Of a stretch of 34,938 nt of DNA, positions 8,159 to 17,176 are shown one piece after another. The translations under genes and the position numbers were made by a program. This stretch comes from Paracoccaceae bacterium (GTDB taxonomy: Bacteria > Pseudomonadota > Alphaproteobacteria > Rhizobiales > Stappiaceae). The stretch covers positions 1-34,938 of the forward strand of contig PARB01000013.1 of assembly GCA_002709505.1 (NCBI GenBank), given 5' to 3'. Position 1 is the stretch's first letter. Every line of letters starts with the position of its first letter. The notes under the pieces are model-generated. The model saw only the letters and a list, made by a program, of their open reading frames with translations. It was not told the DNA's origin and made no database searches.

Positions 8159-8590
8159 CTCAATCCTGCTTCTCGGAGGCTTTCTTTTCTTCGGGGCTGG
8201 GTCCAAAAATTCCACCTTTAAATATATTTTTATTATCCATAAGCGCTTCTTCGGTGACTTTTTTCACTCTTTCGTAAATTATATTGTCTCGAAGGATATT
8301 TAAGCTGTCATCTGTGATTGGTGGATAAGAAACTTTATATCTAAGGAGTTCCTCTTTAGATTTTGTAGAAAATTTCACTCTAGAGTATCTTTCAATAAGC
8401 TCTATTGCCCAGTCTCTTGCGGGCGAAATTTCGTCTTTATTCGGATCTTCACGTAAAATCGCAAGTCCTATCTCAACCATTCTAATGTCATGTTCACGTC
8501 GTTTTGCAATCCACTGAAAAAAGCCTGTTACAATACCACTGCCGAGCAGCGCGGCAACAAGGGTCGCTATGAATTCCATGTCTCAATCCT
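8159..8590. repeat. 9-bp direct repeats bracketing an AT-rich gene
   Basis: CTCAATCCT occurs at 8159-8167 and again at 8582-8590, exactly flanking the AT-rich gene 8160-8579. On the minus strand both read AGGATTGAG and contribute stop and ribosome-binding sequence to the next gene. This is what insertion of a gene by recombination at a start/stop junction would leave. Confidence 0.6.
8160..8579 (-). CDS. AT-rich moron: membrane-anchored small protein
   Basis: 139 residues. An N-terminal hydrophobic helix (about 3-22, FIATLVAALLGSGIVTGFFQW) is followed by KRREHDIRMVEIGLAILR and a charged cytoplasmic-type domain with many Lys/Glu/Asp. Start ATG at 8579 with AAGGA seven bases upstream and a 3-nt gap from the previous gene. 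Base composition is strikingly AT-rich against GC-rich neighbours, and codon use differs (many AAA, ATA, AAT). With the flanking direct repeats this marks a recent insertion between two virion-protein genes. The helix-plus-RRREHDI layout is common among small phage membrane proteins of unknown role. Not expected to be virion structural. Confidence 0.8.
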   Translation of the reverse strand: MEFIATLVAALLGSGIVTGFFQWIAKRREHDIRMVEIGLAILREDPNKDEISPARDWAIELIERYSRVKFSTKSKEELLRYKVSYPPITDDSLNILRDNIIYERVKKVTEEALMDNKNIFKGGIFGPSPEEKKASEKQD

Positions 8591-10973
8591 TGCAGCTCTT
8601 CACGAGATCGGCCAGATCTTCGTCGCGTGTGGCGCGCGCGGTCAGCTCATCAGCGGTAGTGAATCTCTGATTGCCCTCCGCGTCAACGCCATCGGGAAGC
8701 ATATCCCACATCGAACCCTGTCCGGCCTCTTCCAGCTCCGCCGCCGTCGGCTCAGCCGGCTCCAGCTCGTCGCCAGCGCGCGCCGCCTCCGGCGAGCCCG
8801 GCTCGACGGTCGCGGCCGGTTTCAGCTCCGGTTCGGGCGGCGAGAGCAATCGGCCAAGTCCGCCCTCGTCGATCATGTTCCGCACGTCGCCGACGAACTT
8901 GCGCGCGGCAGGTCCCGGCTTTGCGCCTTCGGCAACCTGGCGCGCGGCCGCCGACAGCGCGTCCGAGACGGGACCGCGCGTGCGCGCCATCCGGTCCAGC
9001 AGCTCCCCGACCATCTCGGCCGTGGCCGCGCGCGCTTCGTTTCCGCCGGTATCGAGCCGGTTGCCCGCCGCCTCGATTACCTCGGCGTTGTCGGCAAGCG
9101 TTGCGAACAGCCGCTTGTCGTTGCGCAGGGCCTTCAAGGCGGCATCGAGAACCTTCACGCGCTCGCCCATCAGCGTGCGTTCCATGCGGAACGCGCCGAA
9201 CATATCATTCTGGACTTCCACTTGACGCCCCGAGGACAGGCTTTCCCCGATCAGAAGCCGGGCTTGCCGGTCGGTTTCCGGCGCAAAACGCTGGAGATCC
9301 TGGAGCACCCCGGCATGCAAGGCGGTATCGGTCACCATCTCGCCCACGAGCGCGGCGTGGTTTTCCGGGATCATCCCGTTGACCGTCATTCCGAATGCAT
9401 CGTCCGACAGGCGCGACAGGCCGATGGCCTTGCGCATCATCGGCCCCGATACCGGCAGGCTGTCGTCCAGAAGATCCGGGCTGTCGCGCAGAATGCGCGC
9501 GGCATCGAGCGGCGTTCCGCTTCCCTCCTGCATGTTCTTCTTCGCGGCGAGCGCGCGCACGTCCGCAACACCCCAGCCGTCGGCCTCGCGAAACAGATAG
9601 CCATCGAGCACAACCGCGTCGTCGCCGTCTGCCTGGAGCCGCTTTGCCAGGCCGAGCCGCTGGTGACCGTCGGCGACATAGCGAACGCCGTTGGAGCGCT
9701 CATGCACGAACACCTTGCCGCTTGCCGTTGCGTCCCAGGACTGGACCCCGGCGAGCCGATCCGTGACGCCGGCCGCGTCGCCGCCGCCCTTGTACTGATA
9801 GGCCGCCGCATCGGTCTCCAGCGTCGCGGGATCGAAGCGGGAGAACCGCGCGGGCTTGCCCTGCACCTTGACCGATCCGGACGGCGCGTCGGCGGCTTCG
9901 TCGAAAACTTGCATGACATCTGGCGCGCGCGCCGGCTTTTCGACCGCACCGGACACCGGCGGGCCGTCGTCCGCGATCTGGTCGACCGCGTCGCTTGCCA
10001 GACGGCCGGCCTCTTCCGGCGTGATACCGGCGGGAGGGTCGGCGAACGCCGCCGCCTCGTCGCGGCCGATCTCTATCGCCGTATCGAACTCCGCGCGCGT
10101 GTCCGCGTCGAGCGCGTCGCGCACCGCCGCGACTTCCTTCGGCGCGGCACGGCCGGCGCGGATCATCTCGCCGATCCCGGTCATTGCACCGCCAAGCGCG
10201 CCACCAAGACCGGCGGCAAGCCCGACGTTCTTCGCGCCTTCGGCGATACCCGCTTCAAGGCCGGCTTCCGCGCGGCCCATCTGTGCCGGCACCTGCAACA
10301 CGGTCTCGACAGCGGCATTGGTCGCGGCGTTGCGACCGAACGACGTTAGGATGCGTGCGGCAATCGATACGGCAGCGCCGCCTTCCGGCCCGCCGACGAA
10401 CAGCGTGCCGAGCTGGAGCGGATCGCGCAGATAGCCGCGCACCGTGCCGGCAAAGCCGGCGAGGCCGGAGCCGCCGGGGTTGTCGGGTTCGGCGTTCACC
10501 GCGTCGGCGCGGGCCTCCACGTCGCGGCCGAACCGGCGCGCCTGTTCGTCTATCGACAGCCCGGCGCGAATACGGTCGGCCTTGTCCGGGTATTGCGTCT
10601 GGAGCGCATGCAGGCGTTCGGCGAACAGCCGTTTGCGGGTCGCAACGATGTTCTCGTCCGGACCACGCGCCTTCAATTCGTCCATTGTGGGCCAGCGCGC
10701 GACCCTGAGAGGGTTTTCAAGCTCGATGCCTGTCGCGGCGCGGACGGCTTCAATTCGCTCGTCATAGGCCCGTCTGCGGCGCTCCAGAAGGTTGGTAGCG
10801 TTCTGCGTGTAGGTTTGCGCGTCGTCGTTGGCGCGGAAGATCTCGGAGTAGCGCTGGAAATCGCTGTCGCGCCGCGCCCGTTCGCGTTGCTCCATTTCCG
10901 CGCGGGTGCGCGGCGCGGCCTCCACAAAGCTTTCGTCGCGCCCGTTCGCGGCCTCTGTGAGAAACAGGGTCAT
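8583..10973 (-). CDS. Internal virion protein with ParB-like domain
   Basis: 796 residues from the ATG at 10973, which overlaps the upstream stop as ATGA; the frame continues open to 11291 only as a shadow of the neighbour. The N-terminal 160 residues are a charged helical region. A Gly/Ala-rich membrane-active-looking segment lies at about 247-275. Around 370-480 there is a ParB/sulfiredoxin-like fold: DPATLETDAAAYQYK, then VADGHQRLGLAKRL (433-446), matching the DGHHRLxAAKxL signature of ParB-type CTPase/nuclease domains. Acidic helical regions continue to the C-terminus. Position within the ejection-protein block suggests a virion core protein that carries the domain into the cell. Catalysis or CTP binding is inferred only from the motif. 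Confidence 0.8.
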   Translation of the reverse strand: MTLFLTEAANGRDESFVEAAPRTRAEMEQRERARRDSDFQRYSEIFRANDDAQTYTQNATNLLERRRRAYDERIEAVRAATGIELENPLRVARWPTMDELKARGPDENIVATRKRLFAERLHALQTQYPDKADRIRAGLSIDEQARRFGRDVEARADAVNAEPDNPGGSGLAGFAGTVRGYLRDPLQLGTLFVGGPEGGAAVSIAARILTSFGRNAATNAAVETVLQVPAQMGRAEAGLEAGIAEGAKNVGLAAGLGGALGGAMTGIGEMIRAGRAAPKEVAAVRDALDADTRAEFDTAIEIGRDEAAAFADPPAGITPEEAGRLASDAVDQIADDGPPVSGAVEKPARAPDVMQVFDEAADAPSGSVKVQGKPARFSRFDPATLETDAAAYQYKGGGDAAGVTDRLAGVQSWDATASGKVFVHERSNGVRYVADGHQRLGLAKRLQADGDDAVVLDGYLFREADGWGVADVRALAAKKNMQEGSGTPLDAARILRDSPDLLDDSLPVSGPMMRKAIGLSRLSDDAFGMTVNGMIPENHAALVGEMVTDTALHAGVLQDLQRFAPETDRQARLLIGESLSSGRQVEVQNDMFGAFRMERTLMGERVKVLDAALKALRNDKRLFATLADNAEVIEAAGNRLDTGGNEARAATAEMVGELLDRMARTRGPVSDALSAAARQVAEGAKPGPAARKFVGDVRNMIDEGGLGRLLSPPEPELKPAATVEPGSPEAARAGDELEPAEPTAAELEEAGQGSMWDMLPDGVDAEGNQRFTTADELTARATRDEDLADLVKSCKD

Positions 10974-13732
10974 GGGCGCCACACTCCGGCCGGAAGCCGG
11001 GCGCGAAGACCGGGAATCGCCTCGAAGGACAACACGAACGGCCGACCGTCCGCGCCACGGACCCACATCGGACTGTCCCCGTCGGGGTCGCCTGTCGCGA
11101 AGCGGTATCCGCCTTGCGTCGCGACCGGAAAGGCGCCCTTGATCTGCGCCGCCGGATATGGGCGACCCTCCGCGTCGACCGGCGGGACGGGCAGGGCGCG
11201 AAGATCGGTTTCGGTGACCGCATCGAGCACCTGGCCGAAGGCGTCTGCGCGGATGCCGGTCGGAACGAGCACCTTGCGCGAGGACCACCACAGGCCCGGA
11301 TCGTGATCGGCGAAGCCGCCATACTGCAACTCGCCGATGTAGGTCGCGCCGGCCGCTTCGTTGAGCGCGCGTTCATAGACGGGGCGCGCGTCGTCGGACT
11401 TGGGATCGATGCCGGCTGCATCCAGTCGCGCGCGGGCAATGGACCCGGCTGCGGCGCGAATGCGCGCGCCCTCGGCGGGATGCAGCGAAAACGCCGTGCC
11501 GATCACCTCCGACGAAACTTCGCGCTGACGGTCGCGCAGCACCTGCGGTCGCATGCGCCCGTCCTGTCCCGGCCGCGTGCCTTCCAGCACCAGGCGCGCG
11601 GCCTCCGGATCGCCGCCGGCAGCGATGATTGCGCCCGCGTGCGACAACGGCTCCGCATCTTTCCCGAGTTCGCGCAGCATCGCCGGCAAGGCGGGACCGC
11701 CGGCGCTGACCATGCCGGCCGCGATTGCCATCGCGGCGTCCGGATCGCTGTCGATCAGGCCGCGCAACTGTTTTGCCTCGCCGGCCCGAAAGTATCGCGC
11801 CGGGACGCCGAACCGTTCTGCGGCCGCCTCCGCCGCATCCAGGCGGTTCGCGAAAGCGCTGGCGGCATCGGCCGGCGTTGCGGCATCGAACGGAAGCGGC
11901 TCGACCGGATCGATGACCCCGAACCGTTCGGCGACGCCGAGCGGATCGGTCGCAAGCTCTTTCTTGTGGCTGTCGAGCAAATCGCGGCCGAAGGCGAGAT
12001 CGGCACTGTCGACCTCGCCGTCGTCGCCGCGCACGAGATCGGGCAACGCCCGTTCCACGTCCGCGACCGGCTGCGTTCGGATCGCATCCGCCACTTGGAG
12101 CCGGCGCAGCGCGGATTTGCCGATTTCCGATCCGTCGGGCGCCTGCGCAAGGTCGAGCTGAAACGTCGCGAAATCGTCACCGCCGGCAGTTTCGCCGGCC
12201 GCGTGCCGCTTGGCGAGGTCATCTCCCGCGCGCCGCAAACGTTTCGAGATCTGCTGGTCTTTCGTGCGCCGGTCGCGTTCCAGCCGGGCAAGCTTCGCGT
12301 CGATATCGGCAAACCCCTTGCCGTCGACGCCATCCAGTTCGCCGGCGGCATAATCCGTGCGGATCTGCTCGCGGAGATCGGTGATTTCGTCGGCTGGGCG
12401 GTTGTGCCCTTGCGCGACATAGAACCCGGTCATGGTCTCGCGGCGCGAGCGGGTCTTCGCCTCGCGCGCGCGGTCGGCCGTCATGATCCCGCGTTCGACG
12501 GCGCTGTCATAGTGATCGTCGATGGCGCCTTGCGTCGACATCAGCCGTTCAAGCCCGCCGTCTTCGTCCGGATCGAAGCCCGCGAGCATCCGCGACTTGG
12601 TTTCCTCAACCTCGGCCAGCCGTGTATTGAAGGCCGCGCGGTCGGCTTCCTCGGCCCGCTTTTGCAGCTCCGAACGCGCCTGACGCAGGGCAGCATTGGC
12701 CTGGCGGTCGAAGGTGACGGAATAGTCGGCGGCGATGTCGTCGAACACATGCTCGCTCAGATGCGCCTGTTTCAGCTCTCCGAGCGCGGTTTCGAGGCGG
12801 GCGGGATCATCCTTGTAGGTCTCCTGCACCGTGGCGATGTCATCGCGCATGACGGTGTCGAGCTGTTGGAGATAGGTGCGCGCCCCGGCGCGGTCATAGG
12901 CGGCACCGCGCAGCGTCGCCGATCCCGTCGGCTGAAAACCACCACCGCTTCCGGCGAAGGTGGCCGGCTTTCCGGCGGCAATGGAGCGCGTGTCTCCGGC
13001 TTTCGCCATCCAGAGGTTCGCGAATTCGCGGGCGCTCATGTCCGGACGACCGCCGTTGAGCCGCACGGCATCGGCGCCGACGAGATCGGCCGCCCGTTTG
13101 TCTGGATTGGCGAGCAATTTGGCCGCGCCGCCGCCGCCCTGCTGATGCGCCAGGTACAATTCGCCGCCCGTCGGTTCCCGCCCGAGCGCCTTGCGCAGGA
13201 TGCCCGCATTGGTCACCGCGAGCCGCGCGGCCGCGTCCGCCGATTTCACCGGATCGAACTTGTCGCCGAGCCCGTATTCCTTCGCCGTCTTGTCGAGAAA
13301 CTGGAAAAGACCGCCAGCGCTCGATTTCGGATTTTGCGCCCGCGGATTGAAGGAGGATTCCAGCTCCGCGATTTTCAGCATTGCACCAGGGTCAACGCCA
13401 TGACGCATCGCCGCCTCGCTGACGATGGATCGGATTTCGCCCGGTGCGTTCACCTGCGCACGCGAAGGACGGCCGGGCGCTGGCGACCCCGTTCCTGCGA
13501 GCGATTGCGGCGCGGAGGCAAGCGCATCGGCCTCGCCGCGTCGGGTGCCGTCAAGCACGGCCTCGCGGTCGGCGATCTGGCCCATTTGTCCGGCGAAGCG
13601 GAGCATGGCCGCTGACACGCGGGATTCCAGCTCCCCGCCGTCGGCGCGCGCCACGGGCAACAGCCCCTCGGAAAGCAGGGGGCGGGCTTCGAATTTCCGG
13701 TATTGAACCGGCGTCCGTTGTTTGTTCACCAT
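10970..13732 (-). CDS. Internal virion protein with lytic transglycosylase domain (T7 gp16-like role)
   Basis: 920 residues. After about 95 residues of linker, residues 98-230 form an SLT-type lytic transglycosylase domain. Catalytic Glu125 lies in AELESSFNPRAQN, followed by SSAGGLFQFLDKTAKEYG (138-155) and a later AHQQGGGGAAKLLANP block. The remainder is a long charged helical region with coiled-coil character (280-560). Such proteins open a local hole in peptidoglycan during genome injection. Start ATG at 13732, three bases after the upstream stop; the 3' end overlaps the ParB-domain gene as ATGA. Large size and helical tail match ejection proteins rather than a soluble endolysin. Confidence 0.88.
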   Translation of the reverse strand: MVNKQRTPVQYRKFEARPLLSEGLLPVARADGGELESRVSAAMLRFAGQMGQIADREAVLDGTRRGEADALASAPQSLAGTGSPAPGRPSRAQVNAPGEIRSIVSEAAMRHGVDPGAMLKIAELESSFNPRAQNPKSSAGGLFQFLDKTAKEYGLGDKFDPVKSADAAARLAVTNAGILRKALGREPTGGELYLAHQQGGGGAAKLLANPDKRAADLVGADAVRLNGGRPDMSAREFANLWMAKAGDTRSIAAGKPATFAGSGGGFQPTGSATLRGAAYDRAGARTYLQQLDTVMRDDIATVQETYKDDPARLETALGELKQAHLSEHVFDDIAADYSVTFDRQANAALRQARSELQKRAEEADRAAFNTRLAEVEETKSRMLAGFDPDEDGGLERLMSTQGAIDDHYDSAVERGIMTADRAREAKTRSRRETMTGFYVAQGHNRPADEITDLREQIRTDYAAGELDGVDGKGFADIDAKLARLERDRRTKDQQISKRLRRAGDDLAKRHAAGETAGGDDFATFQLDLAQAPDGSEIGKSALRRLQVADAIRTQPVADVERALPDLVRGDDGEVDSADLAFGRDLLDSHKKELATDPLGVAERFGVIDPVEPLPFDAATPADAASAFANRLDAAEAAAERFGVPARYFRAGEAKQLRGLIDSDPDAAMAIAAGMVSAGGPALPAMLRELGKDAEPLSHAGAIIAAGGDPEAARLVLEGTRPGQDGRMRPQVLRDRQREVSSEVIGTAFSLHPAEGARIRAAAGSIARARLDAAGIDPKSDDARPVYERALNEAAGATYIGELQYGGFADHDPGLWWSSRKVLVPTGIRADAFGQVLDAVTETDLRALPVPPVDAEGRPYPAAQIKGAFPVATQGGYRFATGDPDGDSPMWVRGADGRPFVLSFEAIPGLRARLPAGVWRP

Positions 13733-13735
13733 CGA

Positions 13736-14329
13736 TCAGCCCCGCGCCATGAGGTTCGCGCCATAACCCAAACCGATTGACAGCGCGTCCGCAAAGCCCC
13801 GGCTGCGGGCACGCCGCGCGCGCGAGCGGAAATTCGCGGCCCGCTCGGTCAGCCGCGATGTGCGGACCTCCTGGGTGCCGCTGTCGCTGGTCAGCGCGTA
13901 ATCGGCTTCGCGGAAGGCGTCCTTGCGGGCCTGTCCCGGCGTGCCGAAGGACAGGTCCACACCCGATGCAGCGAAAGCCACGTCCTGCGAGCCGATGGCG
14001 TCCGCCATCTCCCGCTTGATCGAGGCGCGGCGGGAGATGCCTTGCAGGGTTTCCAGCGGCTTTTGCCCTTCCGCGTCGGCGGCGGCCAGATCCAGTTGTT
14101 CCGCCTCGGCGTTCCCCGCTCCAATCGCTGACATTGCGCCGAGCACCGTTGCCGTGCCTTGCAGGAGCGAGGACAGCGAAAACCCGCTGGAGGCAGCCGC
14201 CGCGCCAAGAACTGGCTTGGCCGCAGGCACAGCAACCCCACCCACCGTGCTTGCAAAAGAGCCGGCACTTGCCGCAGCACCGGTGATCGCTTGAAATCCC
14301 GACGTCAGGAGTCCGATTGCAAGTTCCAT
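13736..14329 (-). CDS. Internal virion protein, gp14-like
   Basis: 197 residues. The N-terminal 75 residues are Ala/Gly/Ser-rich and hydrophobic (ITGAAASAGSFASTVGGVAVPAAKP; GTATVLGAMSAIGAGNAEAEQ). They are followed by helical RASIKREMADAIGSQDVAFAASGVDLSFGTPGQ and an Arg-rich C-terminal helix (NFRSRARRARSRG). The GSQDVAFAASGVD block is characteristic of small podovirus ejection proteins encoded immediately after tail tubular protein B. It begins within the TGATG overlap with that gene and is followed after three bases by the transglycosylase ejection protein. It probably forms part of the trans-envelope channel. Assigned by motif plus gene order. Confidence 0.78.
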   Translation of the reverse strand: MELAIGLLTSGFQAITGAAASAGSFASTVGGVAVPAAKPVLGAAAASSGFSLSSLLQGTATVLGAMSAIGAGNAEAEQLDLAAADAEGQKPLETLQGISRRASIKREMADAIGSQDVAFAASGVDLSFGTPGQARKDAFREADYALTSDSGTQEVRTSRLTERAANFRSRARRARSRGFADALSIGLGYGANLMARG

Positions 14330-16461
14330 CAGAGCTTCGCCTCCGGCGTGTAATCGCGCACGCGCAGCCGCCCCGGCCGCGTCTGTGTGATCGTCAGGGT
14401 GGGACCGACTGTCATGCCCGGCATGCCGACGACACGGACAGCCTGCGTCTTGCGCGGCATCGGTGCGCCCACCGGGTCGGTTGCCTTGAGCAGCGGGACG
14501 TTCTTCGGGGTGCCGCCGTTGGCGCCGACGGCGATACTCTCGCTGTCAATCACATTGATCGTCGCCGAGTGAATGCGGCCGGGCCGCAACAGGATCTCGT
14601 CGTTCGGCAGGAGGCGGTAATAGGGCATGCTTTCGTGAACGGGTGGCTGCCACAGGCCAACCTTGACGTCATCGTAGGCGTCGCCCAGGTCGATCTTGCC
14701 GGCCGTCACGGTGAAGGGGCCGAGAATGAACCCGTCGGCTTCCGCCCACACCTCGCGGCCATTCCAAAGCTCCAGGCCGGTGACTTCGCCGGCAAGGTCG
14801 GTTGTCGTGTCGACGGCGCCCTGGAACAGGTTGACGTCCTGTTCTTCCATCACCTCATGGGTGATCGTCGCGCCGCGCTCTACCGTCAGCCAGACCTTGT
14901 TCTGTCCGTCGACCGAAAGGCCGCGCACCTTGCCGCCATCCGCCGCGACCCATTCCACCAGGGCCAGAATGTCCTGGTCGAGGATCACAAGCGCGCAGGT
15001 GAGCCGACCCGTGGCCGAAGGCAACCACCAGCGCGACGCGTTGTTCTTGCGAACCTTCTTTTGCAGCTTCGAATTGTTGATGCGGTCGACAAGATGCGAA
15101 CCGAGCAGGCTTTCCGGCTTGGAGCTGTAGCGGGTCGACACATCGTCGTAATTCGCCGAGTAGAGCACCTGGCCCTGGTTCGGATCGGTCGACGCGGCCT
15201 CATTGCCGGACACATAGAAAACCCGCCCCTCCATCTCGACCGGCTCCACATGCGGCTGAATGCCGTTGGTGGACGTCCGCACCCAATTCAATGGCTTGCC
15301 CTGCTCGATGGTCCGGTTCGAGGCGAACCATTCCGCCTTGTCGGTGAAGACCAGCAGGTATTTGTCCTCGTAGACGGCGTGAATGCGTTCGCTGGTCTGG
15401 GTCCGCAGCGCTTCGAGGCGCGCGGCATTGTCGCCCGTCGCCTCGATATTGAGCCGGAAGTACTCGCCGATCTGCGACATCGCCAGTGCGGCCTGCCGCG
15501 CCGGCGGCGAATAATAGACGGCGCGATCCTGCGCGAGCGTCATGCCGGCGAACCAGCCCTTGGCATCGCTCACCAGCGGCTCGCCCTCGGTCTCTCCGAT
15601 TTCGATGTGATAGGAAAGGGCGCTCGCCTCCGAGGTGTTCACGATCCGCGCGTCGACCTGGTATTCCGCTCCCGCGAGACTCGCCGAGAAGGTGACGCGC
15701 AGAACGATGTAGCGCGTCGTGGTCTGATCGCTCTCGTATGTCACCGCGACATCGGCATTCATGCTGGGGAGGCCGCGCAACTCTGTTTGCACATTGGTCG
15801 CCAGCCGGTCGAAGTCGGCGGTCGTGGAAAGGTCAGGGTCCAGTTCGTCGCCGAGGTTGTCGACCAGCTTGATCGCCTTGGTTTCCTCGCCGTCAATCGA
15901 AAAACTCAGCACCAGCGCGGAGGCCGCGTCACCCCAGCGGACGCCGACGTCCCACACGTCGTTTGTTTTGGTATAGGTGCCGCCGAGATCGACTTCCGGC
16001 ACGCTGTCGTAAGGCCAGAGATCCTTGACCCAGACCGTATCGTCGGTGCCGTCGCGCACCAGGCGGATCGTCTCAAGATCCTGGTGAAAGATCCCGACCG
16101 TATTCGCCTCGCCGTAAAACCCGAGCTCCGGCAGCAGTGCCGACGTGATTTCCGCGATCTCGACGCTCGCGACCTTCACCCGGTCCTGTCGAAAAATGTC
16201 GACCCAACCGACCGAGAAGATCAGCGTGTAGGAGACGGTCGACGACACGGGCAAGGTGAAGTGTTTGACCGTGGCGGATCGCGCCTCTGCGACGAACGCG
16301 GTGCCGGGCATTAACTGGAACCCGGCCTGCGGCACCGGTTCCACGTTCTTGAACTTGAGCCCGGCGCTGTAGTACTGGCGCATGCCGATCTTGCCGGCGA
16401 GATCCCGAGAGAACTCGCCGCTGTTGCAGGATGACTTGAGCGGTCCGGGTTGCGCGGCCAT
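14329..16461 (-). CDS. Tail tubular protein B (nozzle, T7 gp12-like)
   Basis: 710 residues, predominantly beta structure. N-terminal SGEFSRDLAGKIGMRQYYSA-type block, then PVPQAGFQLMPGTAFVAEAR. The middle contains the conserved FRLNIEATGDNAARL and IHAVYEDKYLLVFTDKAEWF region, and STNGIQPHVEPVEMEGRVFYVS, typical of podovirus nozzle proteins built from beta-propeller domains. It forms the distal part of the short tail through which DNA leaves. Start ATG at 16461, three bases after the stop of tail tubular protein A; the stop overlaps the next start as TGATG. Size is close to T7 gp12 (about 800 residues). Confidence 0.88.
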   Translation of the reverse strand: MAAQPGPLKSSCNSGEFSRDLAGKIGMRQYYSAGLKFKNVEPVPQAGFQLMPGTAFVAEARSATVKHFTLPVSSTVSYTLIFSVGWVDIFRQDRVKVASVEIAEITSALLPELGFYGEANTVGIFHQDLETIRLVRDGTDDTVWVKDLWPYDSVPEVDLGGTYTKTNDVWDVGVRWGDAASALVLSFSIDGEETKAIKLVDNLGDELDPDLSTTADFDRLATNVQTELRGLPSMNADVAVTYESDQTTTRYIVLRVTFSASLAGAEYQVDARIVNTSEASALSYHIEIGETEGEPLVSDAKGWFAGMTLAQDRAVYYSPPARQAALAMSQIGEYFRLNIEATGDNAARLEALRTQTSERIHAVYEDKYLLVFTDKAEWFASNRTIEQGKPLNWVRTSTNGIQPHVEPVEMEGRVFYVSGNEAASTDPNQGQVLYSANYDDVSTRYSSKPESLLGSHLVDRINNSKLQKKVRKNNASRWWLPSATGRLTCALVILDQDILALVEWVAADGGKVRGLSVDGQNKVWLTVERGATITHEVMEEQDVNLFQGAVDTTTDLAGEVTGLELWNGREVWAEADGFILGPFTVTAGKIDLGDAYDDVKVGLWQPPVHESMPYYRLLPNDEILLRPGRIHSATINVIDSESIAVGANGGTPKNVPLLKATDPVGAPMPRKTQAVRVVGMPGMTVGPTLTITQTRPGRLRVRDYTPEAKL

Positions 16462-16464
16462 GGC

Positions 16465-17109
16465 CTAATAGCTCCCGTGCCAGGGGGAGGTCCGACCACC
16501 CGCGCCGGAAATCGGATCGGCGGCGGCGAGCGGATGGCCGACCGGCGCCGCCGCCTTGTTCTGCGCCATCAGCCTGCCGAACATTCCGCCTGTGCCCTCG
16601 CGGCTCGGCGTCCCGAACGCGCGCCCCATCAGCTCATCGCGCAACTTGCCGTCATGCGAGATGGGAACCGCGAGATAGGCGGCCAGGGCAACTGCAAATG
16701 CCGCGCGAAAGGCCGGGTCCCAATGCTCCGGATCGCGATAGACCCGAAAGGTCGCATAGATGGCCTTTTCGTCGGCATAGAGAAAATCGCCCTCGATATC
16801 GAACTGGCGCAAGGGCGCGCGATGCGTCGGATCGCAGGTGATCTTGAGCGGATCGCCGATCCGGCCGCCAGGCAGCGCGAATTCATGCGACCAGCCGTTG
16901 ATCGGCGTCGCATCTGTGCGGACAAGCGCGAAGGTTTTCTTGAGAAACTTCCAGTCGAACAGGCCGAAGGTGTGATCGACACAGCGCTGCCAGCACAAGT
17001 TCACCTGTGCGGACAGATCGTCGTCGCCGTCGATGGTGAATGTTGCGAAAGAGCCGGTTTCGGAAAGCGCCCAGTTCACGATGGTGGTTTTGTCAATCAA
17101 GGTAGACAT
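16465..17109 (-). CDS. Tail tubular protein A (adaptor, T7 gp11-like)
   Basis: 214 residues, close to T7 gp11 size. It contains the family hallmark of a Cys/aromatic-rich helix, NLCWQRCVDHTFGLFDWKFLKKTFAL (split here only by the usual spacing), followed by GWSHEFALPG and a block with FRVYRDPEHWDPAFRAAFAVALAAYLAVPI. The C-terminus is Gly/Ala/Pro-rich. This protein forms the dodecameric ring joining portal to nozzle. Directly upstream of tail tubular protein B with a 3-nt gap. The 67-nt gap behind it, to the head fibre gene, contains a small hairpin. Confidence 0.9.
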   Translation of the reverse strand: MSTLIDKTTIVNWALSETGSFATFTIDGDDDLSAQVNLCWQRCVDHTFGLFDWKFLKKTFALVRTDATPINGWSHEFALPGGRIGDPLKITCDPTHRAPLRQFDIEGDFLYADEKAIYATFRVYRDPEHWDPAFRAAFAVALAAYLAVPISHDGKLRDELMGRAFGTPSREGTGGMFGRLMAQNKAAAPVGHPLAAADPISGAGGRTSPWHGSY

Positions 17110-17139
17110 GGACTGGCTCCGGCGGGGGGAGGTGGCGGA

Positions 17140-17156
17140 GCACGGTCGAGCCGTGC
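17140..17156. other. Small hairpin between head-fibre gene and tail tubular A
   Basis: GCACGG (17140-17145), TCGAG loop, CCGTGC (17151-17156), just upstream of the tail tubular protein A start. There is no T-run after it. It may modulate expression between the abundant head genes and the tail genes. Confidence 0.4.
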
Positions 17157-17176
17157 CCCGCGTGGTGTGGGCCGGC

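Noticed and set aside
8490-10349. Plus-strand open frame of 619 codons opposite the ParB-domain protein
   Set aside because: Same shadow effect; no domain, and it would start inside the AT-rich moron.
10974-11291. 106-residue N-terminal extension of the ParB-domain protein
   Set aside because: Arg-rich shadow of the upstream gene; the ATGA overlap at 10970-10973 is the natural start.
11114-13615. Very long plus-strand open frame (833 codons) opposite the transglycosylase ejection protein
   Set aside because: GC-rich antisense shadow: Arg/Gly/Ala-rich translation, no ribosome-binding site, while the minus strand has a clear SLT domain and coupled start/stop.
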